The notes: generated by a model from the letters alone, not told the origin. Positions 7,617 to 16,734 are shown, numbered from the stretch's first letter. The stretch: DNA of 64,000 bases from Bacteroidota bacterium (GCA_018267955.1 JAFDXL010000006.1:1-64000); one strand, 5' to 3'. Numbers and translations are program-made.

Positions 7617-7640
7617 AAAAAAGCCGTATAGAAATACGGC
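7617..7640 (-). terminator. Terminator of the PadR operon
   Basis: Stem GCCGTAT/ATACGGC with loop AGAA. On the minus strand it is followed by a T run (7622 down to 7617). It lies 56 bases beyond the stop of the membrane-protein gene. Confidence 0.8.
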
Positions 7641-7695
7641 CATTTCGCTTCACTAAAAAAAGTTAGCATTATTTGGTTGCAGGATAAATGATGTG

Positions 7696-8826
7696 TTAGC
7701 GCATAGCCACAGTAGCAGGCCTGTTGATGGCAAGGAACAACTGCACCTGTACAATATTATTCAGCGCATCTATATTACTGTAAGCACCCATCTGGTTCAG
7801 CGGTGCATCCAGTATTGTGTTAGCAACAGGTATCTGCACAGGGGCTGGCACGGCAGCATTATAATTGTTTACAGAGCTCTTCAACGCATTCAGCAGGGCA
7901 AGTTTATTACCATAGCCAAATAGCGCCTGCAGGCTTTGCTGCCTCAGATGCGCCAATGTATGGTCATCGGTACGCAGGGCACTATCACCGGTAGCTTCTT
8001 TCAGCAGGCTTAGCTTCAGTTCGTTACAGGCTGCATTTACATTCGCTGCCAGTTGGTTTACTGTAGCATTGCTTGCCTGCTTGCTCAGGTTGTCTAATAA
8101 CAACTCGTTGCGCGCATAGGTATAGATATCTCCGCGTGTAGCAGGTGGCCTTAATGCAGTAAGTGTAAACTGCACCCCGAGGAAGCCGAGTATCAGCACA
8201 CTGGTAACAATGGTATTCACCCTTGTCTCTGCCCGGCGCACACCTGCCGTAAAGTATAGCGGCAATACAACAAATGCAGAGAGGATCAGTGTAATGAACC
8301 ATATAATACGCGCACCCGGCCAGTGCATTACGTTAAAGAGCATAGAGGCGCAATACAGGATGCCTGCAATGGTACCAAGCCCTAGTATCCATTTATCCCG
8401 TAGCTGGTTCATCTCTTTGGTCTTTAATACAAACACCATTGGCAGGAACAGCAGGGAGAATGCAAAGAAGGCAAGCACCAGCATTACGCTGGCACCGGGC
8501 CAGTGCATGATCTTGAAGAAAGAGCCTGCAATAAACGTTACTGCAGAAAACAGGCCACTCATCAGCATGAACTTTTTCATCTGGTAAAAATTTTTGAAGG
8601 TTAATAAATTGATGGTCTCCTCTTCTATCTCATGCAAGTCGTGCTTGTAAAACTGTCGCACGGTTGCATGGTAGAAGCGCTCAAAGTCGCCATCTTCTTC
8701 GAGCTGTTGCTCAATGATGCAGCAGATATGATCCAGGAGGTTTAACTGCAGGTCCTCCATTTCGATGCCGTTACGTCTAATGTCATCGAGGATATAATCT
8801 ACTTGCTTGTCAGTGATGCAATACAT
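7696..8826 (-). CDS. PadR-associated membrane protein with two GldL-like MHWPGA loops
   Basis: A 376-residue protein. Residues 1-90 form a soluble helical domain similar in placement to the HAAS-type sensor domains encoded beside PadR genes in Firmicutes. About four to six membrane segments follow (95-225), arranged as two hairpins, each containing MHWPGA (in FKIMHWPGAS and FNVMHWPGAR). The C-terminal 150 residues are soluble and helical. MHWPGA-type loops are found in GldL, the inner-membrane motor protein of gliding/type IX secretion, but the acidic residue expected in the following GldL helix is missing here (VMLVLAFFAFSLL), so a motor role is unlikely. The start lies 2 bases after the PadR stop, so the two are tightly coupled. 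Function is unknown; a membrane stress or effector protein controlled by PadR is a guess. Confidence 0.85.
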   Translation of the reverse strand: MYCITDKQVDYILDDIRRNGIEMEDLQLNLLDHICCIIEQQLEEDGDFERFYHATVRQFYKHDLHEIEEETINLLTFKNFYQMKKFMLMSGLFSAVTFIAGSFFKIMHWPGASVMLVLAFFAFSLLFLPMVFVLKTKEMNQLRDKWILGLGTIAGILYCASMLFNVMHWPGARIIWFITLILSAFVVLPLYFTAGVRRAETRVNTIVTSVLILGFLGVQFTLTALRPPATRGDIYTYARNELLLDNLSKQASNATVNQLAANVNAACNELKLSLLKEATGDSALRTDDHTLAHLRQQSLQALFGYGNKLALLNALKSSVNNYNAAVPAPVQIPVANTILDAPLNQMGAYSNIDALNNIVQVQLFLAINRPATVAMR

Positions 8827-8828
8827 TC

Positions 8829-9170
8829 TTAAGCAGGTTTTATTTGTATATCCAGCAATAACTTCATGGTCTCCATAAAGTCGGCCAGTTCGCTTACACG
8901 TTCTTTTGCTTTGCCTTTGCCGCTTGGGCTCAGGCTATAGTATTTACGCATCCGCTTACCTATATATTCGGTTTCGGTGGTCAGCAGGCCATCGTTCTCT
9001 AATGCATGGAGCGTAGGGTACAGCGCCCCCTCTGTAAGTTGTATGCGGTCTTTGGTCAGCTCTTTTACCTTCTGGGTGATCTCGTAACCATACATCTTAC
9101 GGTTGTCTTCCAGCATCTTCAGCACTATGGTCTTCAAAGTGCCCTTTATCAGTTCTGATGAGTAGATCAT
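8829..9170 (-). CDS. PadR-family transcriptional regulator
   Basis: A 113-residue single-domain PadR winged-helix protein. Visible signatures are YGYEITQKVKEL at about 27-38, the recognition region TEGALYPTLHALENDGLL at about 47-64, and a wing reading KRMRKYYSLSPSGK. A C-terminal helix for dimerisation follows. PadR proteins usually repress their own operon, and this one heads a two-gene unit with the membrane protein downstream. A good promoter lies 25 bases upstream of the ATG. Confidence 0.95.
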   Translation of the reverse strand: MIYSSELIKGTLKTIVLKMLEDNRKMYGYEITQKVKELTKDRIQLTEGALYPTLHALENDGLLTTETEYIGKRMRKYYSLSPSGKGKAKERVSELADFMETMKLLLDIQIKPA

Positions 9171-9194
9171 GACATATTCTTCATTTACCTAAGA

Positions 9195-9225
9195 CAAATA
9201 TACATAAGATTCCAATGCATCCAAA
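9195..9225 (-). promoter_or_regulatory. Promoter of the PadR operon
   Basis: Read on the minus strand: -33 TTTGG (TTG at 9224-9222), a 19-base spacer, then -7 TATATTTG at 9202-9195, an exact consensus. Confidence 0.75.
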
Positions 9226-9294
9226 TTTTAGGCAAAATATTTTTTGACAAGAATATCGCAAATACACGAAAAACCCTACCCATGCAAACTTTCG

Positions 9295-9302
9295 TACTTT
9301 TA
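9295..9302 (+). promoter_or_regulatory. Possible -7 box for the first DEAD-box gene
   Basis: TACTTTTA ends 5 bases before the ATG at 9308. It is the same variant as seen before the AraC-type regulator. Confidence 0.4.
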
Positions 9303-9307
9303 CACCA

Positions 9308-10636
9308 ATGCTATCTAAAACAGACCTCGTTACAAACACGCTAGCCAACCTGAATATCGATGCACTCAACGAGATGCAAGAGGCAACACTGGCTGCTACA
9401 GAGGAACACAACAACATCATATTATTATCCGCCACAGGCTCGGGCAAGACACTGGCCTTCCTGCTGCCAACAGTGGCCGCGTTAGATAAAGACAATAAAA
9501 AAACACAGGCACTTATTGTAGTCCCCTCCCGCGAGCTGGCACAGCAGATAGAAACTGTTTTCCGCCAGATGGGTACCGGCTTCAAGATCACCAACTGCTA
9601 CGGCGGCCATAAAAGGGAAATAGAAGAAAACAACCTGGTGCAGCCGCCTGCTATTATAGTGGGCACACCCGGCAGGCTCTGCGATCACCTGCGCAGGGGC
9701 AATATCACGGCCGACAGCATTACCCACCTGGTGCTGGATGAGTTTGACAAATCGCTGGAACTGGGCTTTGAAGAAGAGATGACCTTCATCCTGGAATCAT
9801 TACCCAATATTACCCACCGTATGCTTACATCTGCCACAGAAGCAGTGGAGGTACCGGAGTTCCTGGGGCTGGAAGCACCCCACCGCATCAGCTTCCTTAC
9901 CGGCGAAGAAGCAGACCCAACCAAGCTGGCCATCAAAATGGTACTATCTCCCGACAGGGATAAGGTAGATACCCTCTTCAGGCTGATATGCTATTTGGGC
10001 AACCGTTCTACCATTATCTTCTGTAATCACAGGGAATCGGTAGAACGTACCAGCGAACTGTTGTCAGAAAAAGGCATCACCAACGAATTTTATCACGGTG
10101 CTATGGAGCAGCGCGAAAGGGATAGCGCATTAGCCAAGTTTCGCAACGGCAGTGTCAATGTACTGGTGACAACAGATATTGCAGCACGCGGACTGGATAT
10201 ACCTAACATACGCTACATTGTACACTACCACCTGCCATTTACAGAAGATATATTTACCCACCGCAATGGCCGTACAGCACGTATGGAAGCAAGTGGTACG
10301 GTGATACTCCTGTTATCTCCGGATGAAAAAGTACCCGACTATGTAAGCCCTGCACCGGAAGAGATAGAACTGCCGGAAGAAGCGGTAATACCGGAGAAAC
10401 CTAAGTGGACAACACTCTTCATCAGCGCAGGTAAAAAGGACAAAGTGAACAAGGTAGATATAGTGGGCTTCCTGTCGAACAAAGGCGAACTGAAGAAAGA
10501 AGATATAGGACTGATAGATGTAAAGGACTTCTTCTCTTTTGTAGCCATACGCAGGTCGAAGGCCAGCTATACACTGCACCTTATCAAAGAACATAAGCTG
10601 AAGAATAAGAAATTAAAAATAGAAGTAGCCAAATAG
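9308..10636 (+). CDS. DEAD-box family RNA helicase with DEFD motif and DbpA-like C-terminal domain
   Basis: A 442-residue protein. Helicase motifs: Q motif around NEMQ (about residue 22), Walker A ATGSGKT (about 43-49), PSRELA, TPGR, motif II reading DEFD rather than DEAD in VLDEFDKSLELGF, motif III TSAT, then DIAARGLD and HRNGRTAR in the second RecA domain. The last 75 residues, starting at TTLFISAGKKDKVNK, match the DbpA-type RNA-binding domain that in Escherichia coli targets 23S rRNA. A role in ribosome assembly is likely but inferred. DEFD keeps both the Asp and Glu needed for ATP hydrolysis. A second DEAD-box gene follows 29 bases downstream. Confidence 0.93.
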   Translation: MLSKTDLVTNTLANLNIDALNEMQEATLAATEEHNNIILLSATGSGKTLAFLLPTVAALDKDNKKTQALIVVPSRELAQQIETVFRQMGTGFKITNCYGGHKREIEENNLVQPPAIIVGTPGRLCDHLRRGNITADSITHLVLDEFDKSLELGFEEEMTFILESLPNITHRMLTSATEAVEVPEFLGLEAPHRISFLTGEEADPTKLAIKMVLSPDRDKVDTLFRLICYLGNRSTIIFCNHRESVERTSELLSEKGITNEFYHGAMEQRERDSALAKFRNGSVNVLVTTDIAARGLDIPNIRYIVHYHLPFTEDIFTHRNGRTARMEASGTVILLLSPDEKVPDYVSPAPEEIELPEEAVIPEKPKWTTLFISAGKKDKVNKVDIVGFLSNKGELKKEDIGLIDVKDFFSFVAIRRSKASYTLHLIKEHKLKNKKLKIEVAK

Positions 10637-10665
10637 GCTCATAACACCAACAAAACAACAGTACA

Positions 10666-11889
10666 TTGAAATTTACAGAATTTGGTTTAGGCGAAGGGTT
10701 GATGGAAGGCATAGAGAGTATGGGCTATGACGAGGCAACACCTGTGCAGGAACAGGTAATACCGAAGATACTAGACGGACACGATATCATAGCAGCAGCA
10801 CAAACAGGTACGGGAAAAACAGCCGCATTCCTGGTGCCGTTGATACAGAATATACTCTGGAATACCACAGATGACCACCAGGTAAATGCCATGGTGATAG
10901 TGCCTACCCGCGAACTGGCTACACAGATAGTACAGGTAATAGAAGGGCTCTCTTATTATACATCCATCAGCTGTATAGCGGTATATGGTGGTGGCGATGG
11001 TGCATTGTTTAACGCAGAGAAGAAAGCACTGAGCAAGGGCGCCGATATAGTAGTATGCACACCGGGCCGTTTGATATCCCACCTCAATATGGGATATGTG
11101 AACATCGGTAAACTCAAATACCTGGTACTAGACGAGGCAGACCGTATGCTGGATATGGGCTTCTATGAAGATATCATGAAGATCATCGACAAGATGCCCA
11201 AAGACAGGCAGAACATGCTCTTCTCCGCCACGATGCCGCCTGCCATACGCAAACTGGCAAACGGTATCTTAAAGAATCCTGTAGAGATCAACATCGCTAT
11301 ATCCAAACCACCGGAGCAGATAAAACAGGAAGCCTTCCTGGTGTTTGAAGAGCAGAAGATACCGCTGATAAAAAACATACTCACCCAGCGCGATTTTAAT
11401 AGTGTAGTAGTGTTTTGCAGCAGCAAGATGAGTGTAAAGAAGCTTACTGCCGAATTACGCCGTGCCAAATTATCTGCCAACGAGATACACTCAGACCTGG
11501 AGCAGGATAAACGCGAACAGGTGATGATGGATTTTCGCAGCAAACGCCTGAAAGTATTGGTGGCTACAGACCTCATCAGCCGGGGTATAGATATAGAAGA
11601 TATAGACCTGGTGATCAACTACGATGTACCACATGAAGGTGAGGATTATATACACCGTATTGGCCGTACGGCACGTGCTGCTACCACAGGTACTGCCTAC
11701 ACCTTCATTACAGACCAGGAGCAATATAAATTCCACCGGATAGAAAAGCTGCTGGGCCATGCCGTTACCAAAGCAGTAGTACCACCTGAGTTTGGGCCCA
11801 CACCCGAACCCAAAGAGCCAAAAGCAAGGCCATCAGGCAGCAAAGGCAAAAAACGGTATGATAAGTTTAAAAGGAAGCCTAAAGAATAA
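10666..11889 (+). CDS. DEAD-box RNA helicase (second of three)
   Basis: A 407-residue protein. Start: TTG at 10666, because the Q-motif region (FTEFGLGEGLMEGIESMGY) begins within a few residues and the next in-frame ATG would remove part of it. Motifs: Q at about residue 29, AQTGTGKT at about 46, [33 protein letters not shown] and HRIGRTARA. It has a short basic tail rich in Pro, Lys and Gly (about 375-407), typical of RhlE/SrmB-like proteins. It probably acts in RNA remodelling, ribosome assembly or mRNA decay. It is likely co-transcribed with the helicase gene upstream. Its stop codon directly abuts the stop codon of the converging gene. Confidence 0.93.
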   Translation: MKFTEFGLGEGLMEGIESMGYDEATPVQEQVIPKILDGHDIIAAAQTGTGKTAAFLVPLIQNILWNTTDDHQVNAMVIVPTRELATQIVQVIEGLSYYTSISCIAVYGGGDGALFNAEKKALSKGADIVVCTPGRLISHLNMGYVNIGKLKYLVLDEADRMLDMGFYEDIMKIIDKMPKDRQNMLFSATMPPAIRKLANGILKNPVEINIAISKPPEQIKQEAFLVFEEQKIPLIKNILTQRDFNSVVVFCSSKMSVKKLTAELRRAKLSANEIHSDLEQDKREQVMMDFRSKRLKVLVATDLISRGIDIEDIDLVINYDVPHEGEDYIHRIGRTARAATTGTAYTFITDQEQYKFHRIEKLLGHAVTKAVVPPEFGPTPEPKEPKARPSGSKGKKRYDKFKRKPKE

Positions 11890-12999
11890 CTACCGGATCC
11901 ATGCTATCGGGATAAATCTCCCGGTCGCAGGATCCAAACGAGCCTTATAGGAACCTAAAACGATCTTGTTGGATCCGGCCGGACCATTAACAGTACCCCC
12001 TATTGTAGTGCTCACAACACCGGCAATAGCCATCCCTACGACACCACCAGTCGCCAGGCCCAAAAATACGAACGGTGTAGGGAATGCGCCCGTCGGCGAA
12101 TAATAATGATTGAAATGCACGTTTGCATAAAAGTCTCCATCCTCAAATATCATTTTTGCAGCACCAATACTGTCACCCACCCAGAGGTTCTTACCATCCG
12201 ACACAGCGAAATAACTCCTGGCAGGCATCAATTTCCCTCTTTTACCCTTTTCGTTCTGATAATAGAAAGTAGTGATATTTTCTTCTCCTTTCAGATAAGA
12301 CCATTTTATTAAAGGAGTGTCTACCGGCGTATTATTCAGGAATTGTTCGTTGGTATAATAAACTCCTTTGGTATAGCGCTTTGCTGCGTAAATAATATAA
12401 GAACCCTTCTCTTTATTACGTTTATCCATCGCCTCCTCCAATGAAAATATCCTGGCCCCAGCTTCATCAGGTAACGTAACTGAATACCGAGACAAGATAG
12501 AATATATTCTGCCGGTTGTCTTAGCAAGCAGTGTGTCCGTTACATGCCGTGGAGAGAATATCTCGTAGAAAGAATCAAGTTGCCCTAAAAATCTATATTG
12601 TCCATCAGTTCCTCTAAAGAAATCAGCGCTAATAGAAAGCGTGCCCATACCACCATCACTCTCGCCGGATCTGTCTACTGCACCCATATGATAAAGCACC
12701 ATCACCAGTTCATCATCACCGAGCTTACTGCTATCTTTCATCTTATCGTAAGCATCCTGCAATACGATATCAAACGATTTCTTGGTAACAATAGGTTTCC
12801 TGTTTCGTTTTGATGTTTCCCAGGAATGACCTATACAACTCTTGTCTTTTCTCAGATCAATCACCTTCAGGTTTCTGCATTGATGTTCCCCAACAAGGTG
12901 TTTATTAATATGCATCTCATAATAAACTTGCTGGGCAGATAAATTCTGTAACCCCAAAAGGAAAATAACAATAGTGAACAGTAGCTTAAGGATACGCAT
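11890..12999 (-). CDS. Secreted protein, paralog C of a tandem family of three
   Basis: A 369-residue protein with a signal peptide at about 1-23 (ending LSAQ). Motifs shared with the two genes upstream: a Cys followed by LKVIDLRKDK.xIG at about 40-57, DDELVMVLYHM at about 97, SADFFRG at about 128, YEI.SPRHVTDTLL at about 145, and YYTNEQFLNNTPVDTP at about 215. Unlike paralog B, it has a Gly/Ala-rich hydrophobic stretch near the C-terminus (about 308-335) that could be a membrane segment, and it ends in an LDPATGRFIPI motif. I do not recognise a functional family. The stop codon touches the stop of the converging helicase gene. Confidence 0.82.
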   Translation of the reverse strand: MRILKLLFTIVIFLLGLQNLSAQQVYYEMHINKHLVGEHQCRNLKVIDLRKDKSCIGHSWETSKRNRKPIVTKKSFDIVLQDAYDKMKDSSKLGDDELVMVLYHMGAVDRSGESDGGMGTLSISADFFRGTDGQYRFLGQLDSFYEIFSPRHVTDTLLAKTTGRIYSILSRYSVTLPDEAGARIFSLEEAMDKRNKEKGSYIIYAAKRYTKGVYYTNEQFLNNTPVDTPLIKWSYLKGEENITTFYYQNEKGKRGKLMPARSYFAVSDGKNLWVGDSIGAAKMIFEDGDFYANVHFNHYYSPTGAFPTPFVFLGLATGGVVGMAIAGVVSTTIGGTVNGPAGSNKIVLGSYKARLDPATGRFIPIAWIR

Positions 13000-13058
13000 A
13001 ACTTTAGTAGTGATTATTTGTGGCTAAACCTGTCTATGGGTTTAAATTGTTTAGAACC

Positions 13059-14117
13059 CTAAGGGGTAACCTGGTGAGGTCGTGCAATTGGCTGAAAATA
13101 GGCGGTCGCAGGGTTTAATCTCAAAACATATTCAGCCCTGTCTTTTATTTCATCGTTCTTCCAAAATTCCTTCCTGCTTCTGGGCTTTATCACAGCAGTC
13201 CCTATTCTATAAGTGCCTGTATATGTCTGTGTAATAAACAGGTTCATAAAAAAATCCCCGTCGTGGTATTCCAGGGGTATACATTGCTCGCTGGATACAA
13301 GCCACCACGATTCGCCGCTGTAATAATATGCCATATGTCCTGCTTTTAAAAAGCTGTCTGTTTTTCCATGATCGCCGGAGAAAATAATCTTCTTTTTATT
13401 TCCGCTACCTTCCTCTGTTGCAGTAATATCGATACGGTTACTGTCACTTAAAAAATCCTTCTCCGTATAATATATACCTTTTCTCCATCGGGTTGTATCA
13501 TAGATTGCCCGGGCCTTTTTCTGTAAGTATCGCACTTGAGAAGCCTCCTCTAATGTGTAGAACCTGCCTATCTTCAAATCCGGACCCTGACAACTATATG
13601 CCTGCAGATATGCCCACAATTTATCTTCTGCTTTTTCAACCAGGTCTTCCGTTACGTCCTTATCAGAACGTGCTTCGTAGAACGGATGGGTACTGGCTAC
13701 AAATCTGTATTGACCATTTGCACCTTTAAAAAAATCAGCGCTGAAAAAAATGTTACCAACTTCCATACCGCCAAACCCCTGTGGCCTGTCCATTATTTTA
13801 AAATCATAGACAACCATCAGCAACTCGTCATCAGTAACTTTAGCAGGATCAATAGCAGAGGCATAAAATGTCTGCAGGAATTCGGGCAAGGGTTTGGAAG
13901 TCACAAGTGTTTTAAACTTATTAAAAGGCCCTGTACGCAGGTAACCAATATTAGTCTTGTCATTACGGTTATCTATTACCTTTAAGGTCTTGCATTGTCC
14001 GGCACTATCAAAGTGTTTGACATTTACGATATCAAACACTTCTTCATCCTGGGCATCTGCTTTTTGCAGGCAACAAAAGACAGTAACAATAGTGAAGAGT
14101 AGTTTCAGGGTACGCAT
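13059..14117 (-). CDS. Secreted protein, paralog B of a tandem family of three
   Basis: A 352-residue protein with a signal peptide at about 1-22 (ending ADAQ). It shares CKTLKVIDNRNDK.NIG, DDELLMVVYDF, SADFFKGANGQYRF, a YEARSDKDVTEDL region and KGIYYTEKDFLSD with its neighbours, but lacks the Gly-rich C-terminal hydrophobic stretch; instead it has RKEFWKNDEIKDRAEYV before the final LNPATAYFQPI. The shared LxPxTxxFxPI ending marks a conserved C-terminal element. No catalytic motif is recognised. The gap to paralog A is only 21 bases, so the two are probably one transcript. Confidence 0.82.
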   Translation of the reverse strand: MRTLKLLFTIVTVFCCLQKADAQDEEVFDIVNVKHFDSAGQCKTLKVIDNRNDKTNIGYLRTGPFNKFKTLVTSKPLPEFLQTFYASAIDPAKVTDDELLMVVYDFKIMDRPQGFGGMEVGNIFFSADFFKGANGQYRFVASTHPFYEARSDKDVTEDLVEKAEDKLWAYLQAYSCQGPDLKIGRFYTLEEASQVRYLQKKARAIYDTTRWRKGIYYTEKDFLSDSNRIDITATEEGSGNKKKIIFSGDHGKTDSFLKAGHMAYYYSGESWWLVSSEQCIPLEYHDGDFFMNLFITQTYTGTYRIGTAVIKPRSRKEFWKNDEIKDRAEYVLRLNPATAYFQPIARPHQVTP

Positions 14118-14138
14118 TGGCTGTAGTTTTGATAATGA

Positions 14139-15212
14139 TTATTTATGATTAAACCTGTCTACCGGTTTAAATTGTTTAGTAATGGGGTCGAACTTACCCG
14201 AATACAAGCTCCACTCTTTTTTAACCCGTCGAGCATCAGACCTATCTATACTTGATGCCACAAGAGCACCAAGTAAGCCAAAAGTTAGCCCCACACTGTA
14301 AGCTGCACTGCTGTAAGTACCTGCATATCTTTGGTTAAAAAATTTAGATGCATAAAATTCTCCGTTCTGGTAGCGCATAATGGTACAGTAATTAATATTA
14401 GGCACCCACCAGTTCTCCCCGTCATAAGCAGCAAAAAAAGTTGCCTCGTCAATTTGCTTTCCTGTTCTTCCTTTTTCATTCAGGTAATGCAGGTAATTTG
14501 TTTTAAGCCCATTGTCCCGTATGTACGTCTTTTTCACAAAAGATGTATCTATGGGCGTATTATTCAGGAATTGCTCTACAGTATAGTATATGCCTTTCTT
14601 AAAATCAATAGTATTATATATCGGGTAAGCCTGCTTATCTGTTTTACGCTTCGCAGATGCCTCTGCAATTGTATATACTTTATCATCAGCTATAGGCATT
14701 CCTGCATATTCTGCCAGCAGCAATTGCATCTGCAGCTCAGACCCTCGCAATAGCCTGTCGGTTATGTCTGTTTCAGTACGCACTTCGTAGAGAGAATCAA
14801 GGGATGCTATATAATGATAGTTGTCTCCGTTCCCCCTGAAAAAATCTCCACTTATATAAAATATGCCTGACTCATCATCTCCTACCCTATCCTTTATTTG
14901 CAGGTCATAGAGCACGAAAAGAAGCTGATCTCCACCCTTTTGGCCTCCTCGCATTTCATCATATACCGCGGGCAAATAATCATCAATTGATTGTCCTGTT
15001 ACTAAAGCTAAGCGCCCCTTAAAACCACGGACTACATATCCTATATCTTTCTTATCAAGCCTTTGGTCTATTACCTTCAGGCTATTACATGCCGTACTGT
15101 CTTTAATAATAAGGTGTATGTCGATCTTAAATAGCTCATTATCCTGCGCAGACACATTTTGGGAACAATATAAGATTATCAGAATAGTGAAGAGTAGCTT
15201 CAGGGTATGCAT
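14139..15212 (-). CDS. Secreted protein, paralog A of a tandem family of three
   Basis: A 357-residue protein with a signal peptide at about 1-22 (ending VSAQ). It carries CNSLKVIDQRLDKKDIG, DQLLFVLYDL, SGDFFRGNGDNYHY, EVRTETDITDRLL and KGIYYTVEQFLNNTPIDTS, matching paralogs B and C. Like C, it has a short hydrophobic C-terminal region (about 308-322, SVGLTFGLLGALVAS), and it ends in FDPITKQFKPVDRF. It is the first gene of the probable three-gene transcript. The bases just before the ATG (AAACTACA, then CCAATG) match those before paralog B, evidence of local duplication. Function unknown. Confidence 0.82.
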   Translation of the reverse strand: MHTLKLLFTILIILYCSQNVSAQDNELFKIDIHLIIKDSTACNSLKVIDQRLDKKDIGYVVRGFKGRLALVTGQSIDDYLPAVYDEMRGGQKGGDQLLFVLYDLQIKDRVGDDESGIFYISGDFFRGNGDNYHYIASLDSLYEVRTETDITDRLLRGSELQMQLLLAEYAGMPIADDKVYTIAEASAKRKTDKQAYPIYNTIDFKKGIYYTVEQFLNNTPIDTSFVKKTYIRDNGLKTNYLHYLNEKGRTGKQIDEATFFAAYDGENWWVPNINYCTIMRYQNGEFYASKFFNQRYAGTYSSAAYSVGLTFGLLGALVASSIDRSDARRVKKEWSLYSGKFDPITKQFKPVDRFNHK

Positions 15213-15283
15213 TGGTTGTAGTTTTCGGGCACTAAATTAAGAGCCTATTACAATACATCAAAACCTATTAAATAAATATACCC

Positions 15284-15291
15284 TATCTTTG
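15284..15291 (+). promoter_or_regulatory. -7 box upstream of rhlE
   Basis: TATCTTTG, an exact TAnnTTTG match, 77 bases before the ATG at 15369. No convincing -33 TTG at the usual spacing. If used, the transcript has an unusually long leader for this window (about 70 bases). Confidence 0.45.
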
Positions 15292-15368
15292 CCCTTTAAT
15301 ATTAATAGCTGACTTCCTACCTTGTTTACAATTAATTAGAATATTAAGCCGGCCTCTCAATTTTATAA

Positions 15369-16628
15369 ATGAATTTTAAAGAATTAAATCTTGTAGCTCC
15401 ATTATTGGATGCGCTGCAAACAGAAGGATATACACAACCTACGCCTATACAGGAACAAGCCATACCCATTATACTGCAAGAGAAAGACCTGCTGGGCGTT
15501 GCACAAACAGGCACCGGTAAAACAGCAGCTTTCGCTTTACCGATACTACAATTACTGAGTCGTCCGCCAATAGATAACGGACACAAAACAATCAAAGTAT
15601 TAATACTAACACCCACCCGTGAGCTGGCTATACAGATAGGCGAAAGCTTTGAAGCCTATGGTCGCCACCTGCGTGTAAAGCATTTGGTAATATTTGGCGG
15701 CGTACCGCAAGGCAACCAGGTAAAGGGATTAAAAGCAGGTGTAGATGTACTGATAGCCACTCCCGGCCGTTTACTGGATCTTATAGAACAGAAGTTTATC
15801 AGCCTCAGCCATATCAACATCTTTGTACTGGATGAAGCAGACCGTATGCTGGATATGGGCTTTATACACGATGTAAAGAAAGTGGTAGCCAAATTGCCTC
15901 ATAAAAGGCAATCTCTTTTCTTCTCTGCTACCATGCCTCCTGAGATACAAAAGCTGGCAGATACCATCCTGGTAAAACCGGAGAAAGTAGAAGTAACTCC
16001 TGTATCGAGCACCGCAGAAAAGATTGACCAGTACCTGCTGTATGTAGATAAAAAGGACAAGAAAAAACTATTGGCCTTTATGCTGAAGGACCCGGTGGTA
16101 AAGAGCGCCCTTGTATTTACCCGTACCAAGCACGGCGCAGATAAAGTGGTGAAGGACTTGTTTAAAGACGGCATCATAGCGGAAGCCATCCACGGCAATA
16201 AATCTCAGAATGCACGCCAAAGGGCTTTAACGCACTTCAAATCAGGACAGATAAAAGTGCTGGTGGCTACAGATATAGCCGCTCGTGGTATAGATATAGA
16301 CCAACTGAGCCATGTTATCAACTTCGATCTGCCCGAAGTACCGGAAACCTATGTACACCGTATTGGCCGTACAGGCCGTGCAGGATTGGAAGGTGTAGCC
16401 TATTCTTTCTGCGACGAGGAAGAAAAGGACAACCTGAAAGGCATCGAAAAGCTAATAGGTATGAAGATACCAGTCATCGAAAAGCACCCTTACCCAGCCA
16501 GCGACTCAGGTTTGGTGAAGATCAACCTGCCCAAGGGCAAAGATGTGGTAAAACGCCCCGACGCGGTGCATACTAGCCAAGCGCCTAAAAAGAAACAGTT
16601 TAATAAAAAGAGTTATAAGAAGTGGTAA
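15369..16628 (+). CDS. rhlE: DEAD-box RNA helicase, RhlE-like
   Basis: A 419-residue protein. Motifs in order: Q motif with [12 protein letters not shown] at about 20-31, [11 protein letters not shown] at about 45, [46 protein letters not shown] and [10 protein letters not shown]. The basic tail (about 375-419, rich in Lys and Pro, ending [13 protein letters not shown]) is typical of RhlE proteins and would help hold RNA. A role in ribosome maturation or RNA turnover is inferred from the family. It is transcribed away from the three secreted paralogs and has its own likely promoter. Confidence 0.93.
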   Translation: MNFKELNLVAPLLDALQTEGYTQPTPIQEQAIPIILQEKDLLGVAQTGTGKTAAFALPILQLLSRPPIDNGHKTIKVLILTPTRELAIQIGESFEAYGRHLRVKHLVIFGGVPQGNQVKGLKAGVDVLIATPGRLLDLIEQKFISLSHINIFVLDEADRMLDMGFIHDVKKVVAKLPHKRQSLFFSATMPPEIQKLADTILVKPEKVEVTPVSSTAEKIDQYLLYVDKKDKKKLLAFMLKDPVVKSALVFTRTKHGADKVVKDLFKDGIIAEAIHGNKSQNARQRALTHFKSGQIKVLVATDIAARGIDIDQLSHVINFDLPEVPETYVHRIGRTGRAGLEGVAYSFCDEEEKDNLKGIEKLIGMKIPVIEKHPYPASDSGLVKINLPKGKDVVKRPDAVHTSQAPKKKQFNKKSYKKW

Positions 16629-16638
16629 ATGCTTAGTG

Positions 16639-16669
16639 TCAGGAAGAAATTCCTGATGCTGATCATATT
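16639..16669 (+). terminator. Weak terminator-like hairpin after rhlE
   Basis: Perfect stem TCAGGAA/TTCCTGA with loop GAAA at 16639-16656, 11 bases after the stop. The T-rich stretch comes some bases later (ATATTTTTCCC), so termination efficiency is doubtful. Confidence 0.4.
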
Positions 16670-16734
16670 TTTCCCGATTCTGAAAACCAAAGACAAGGAT
16701 TAGTTTTTTCTTCGCGCACATTTTGTGTAATTAC

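Noticed and set aside
7696-8826. GldL itself (gliding motor)
   Set aside because: Two MHWPGA loops match, but the acidic residue of the motor helix is missing, the N- and C-terminal domains differ, and the neighbour is PadR rather than gldK or gldM.
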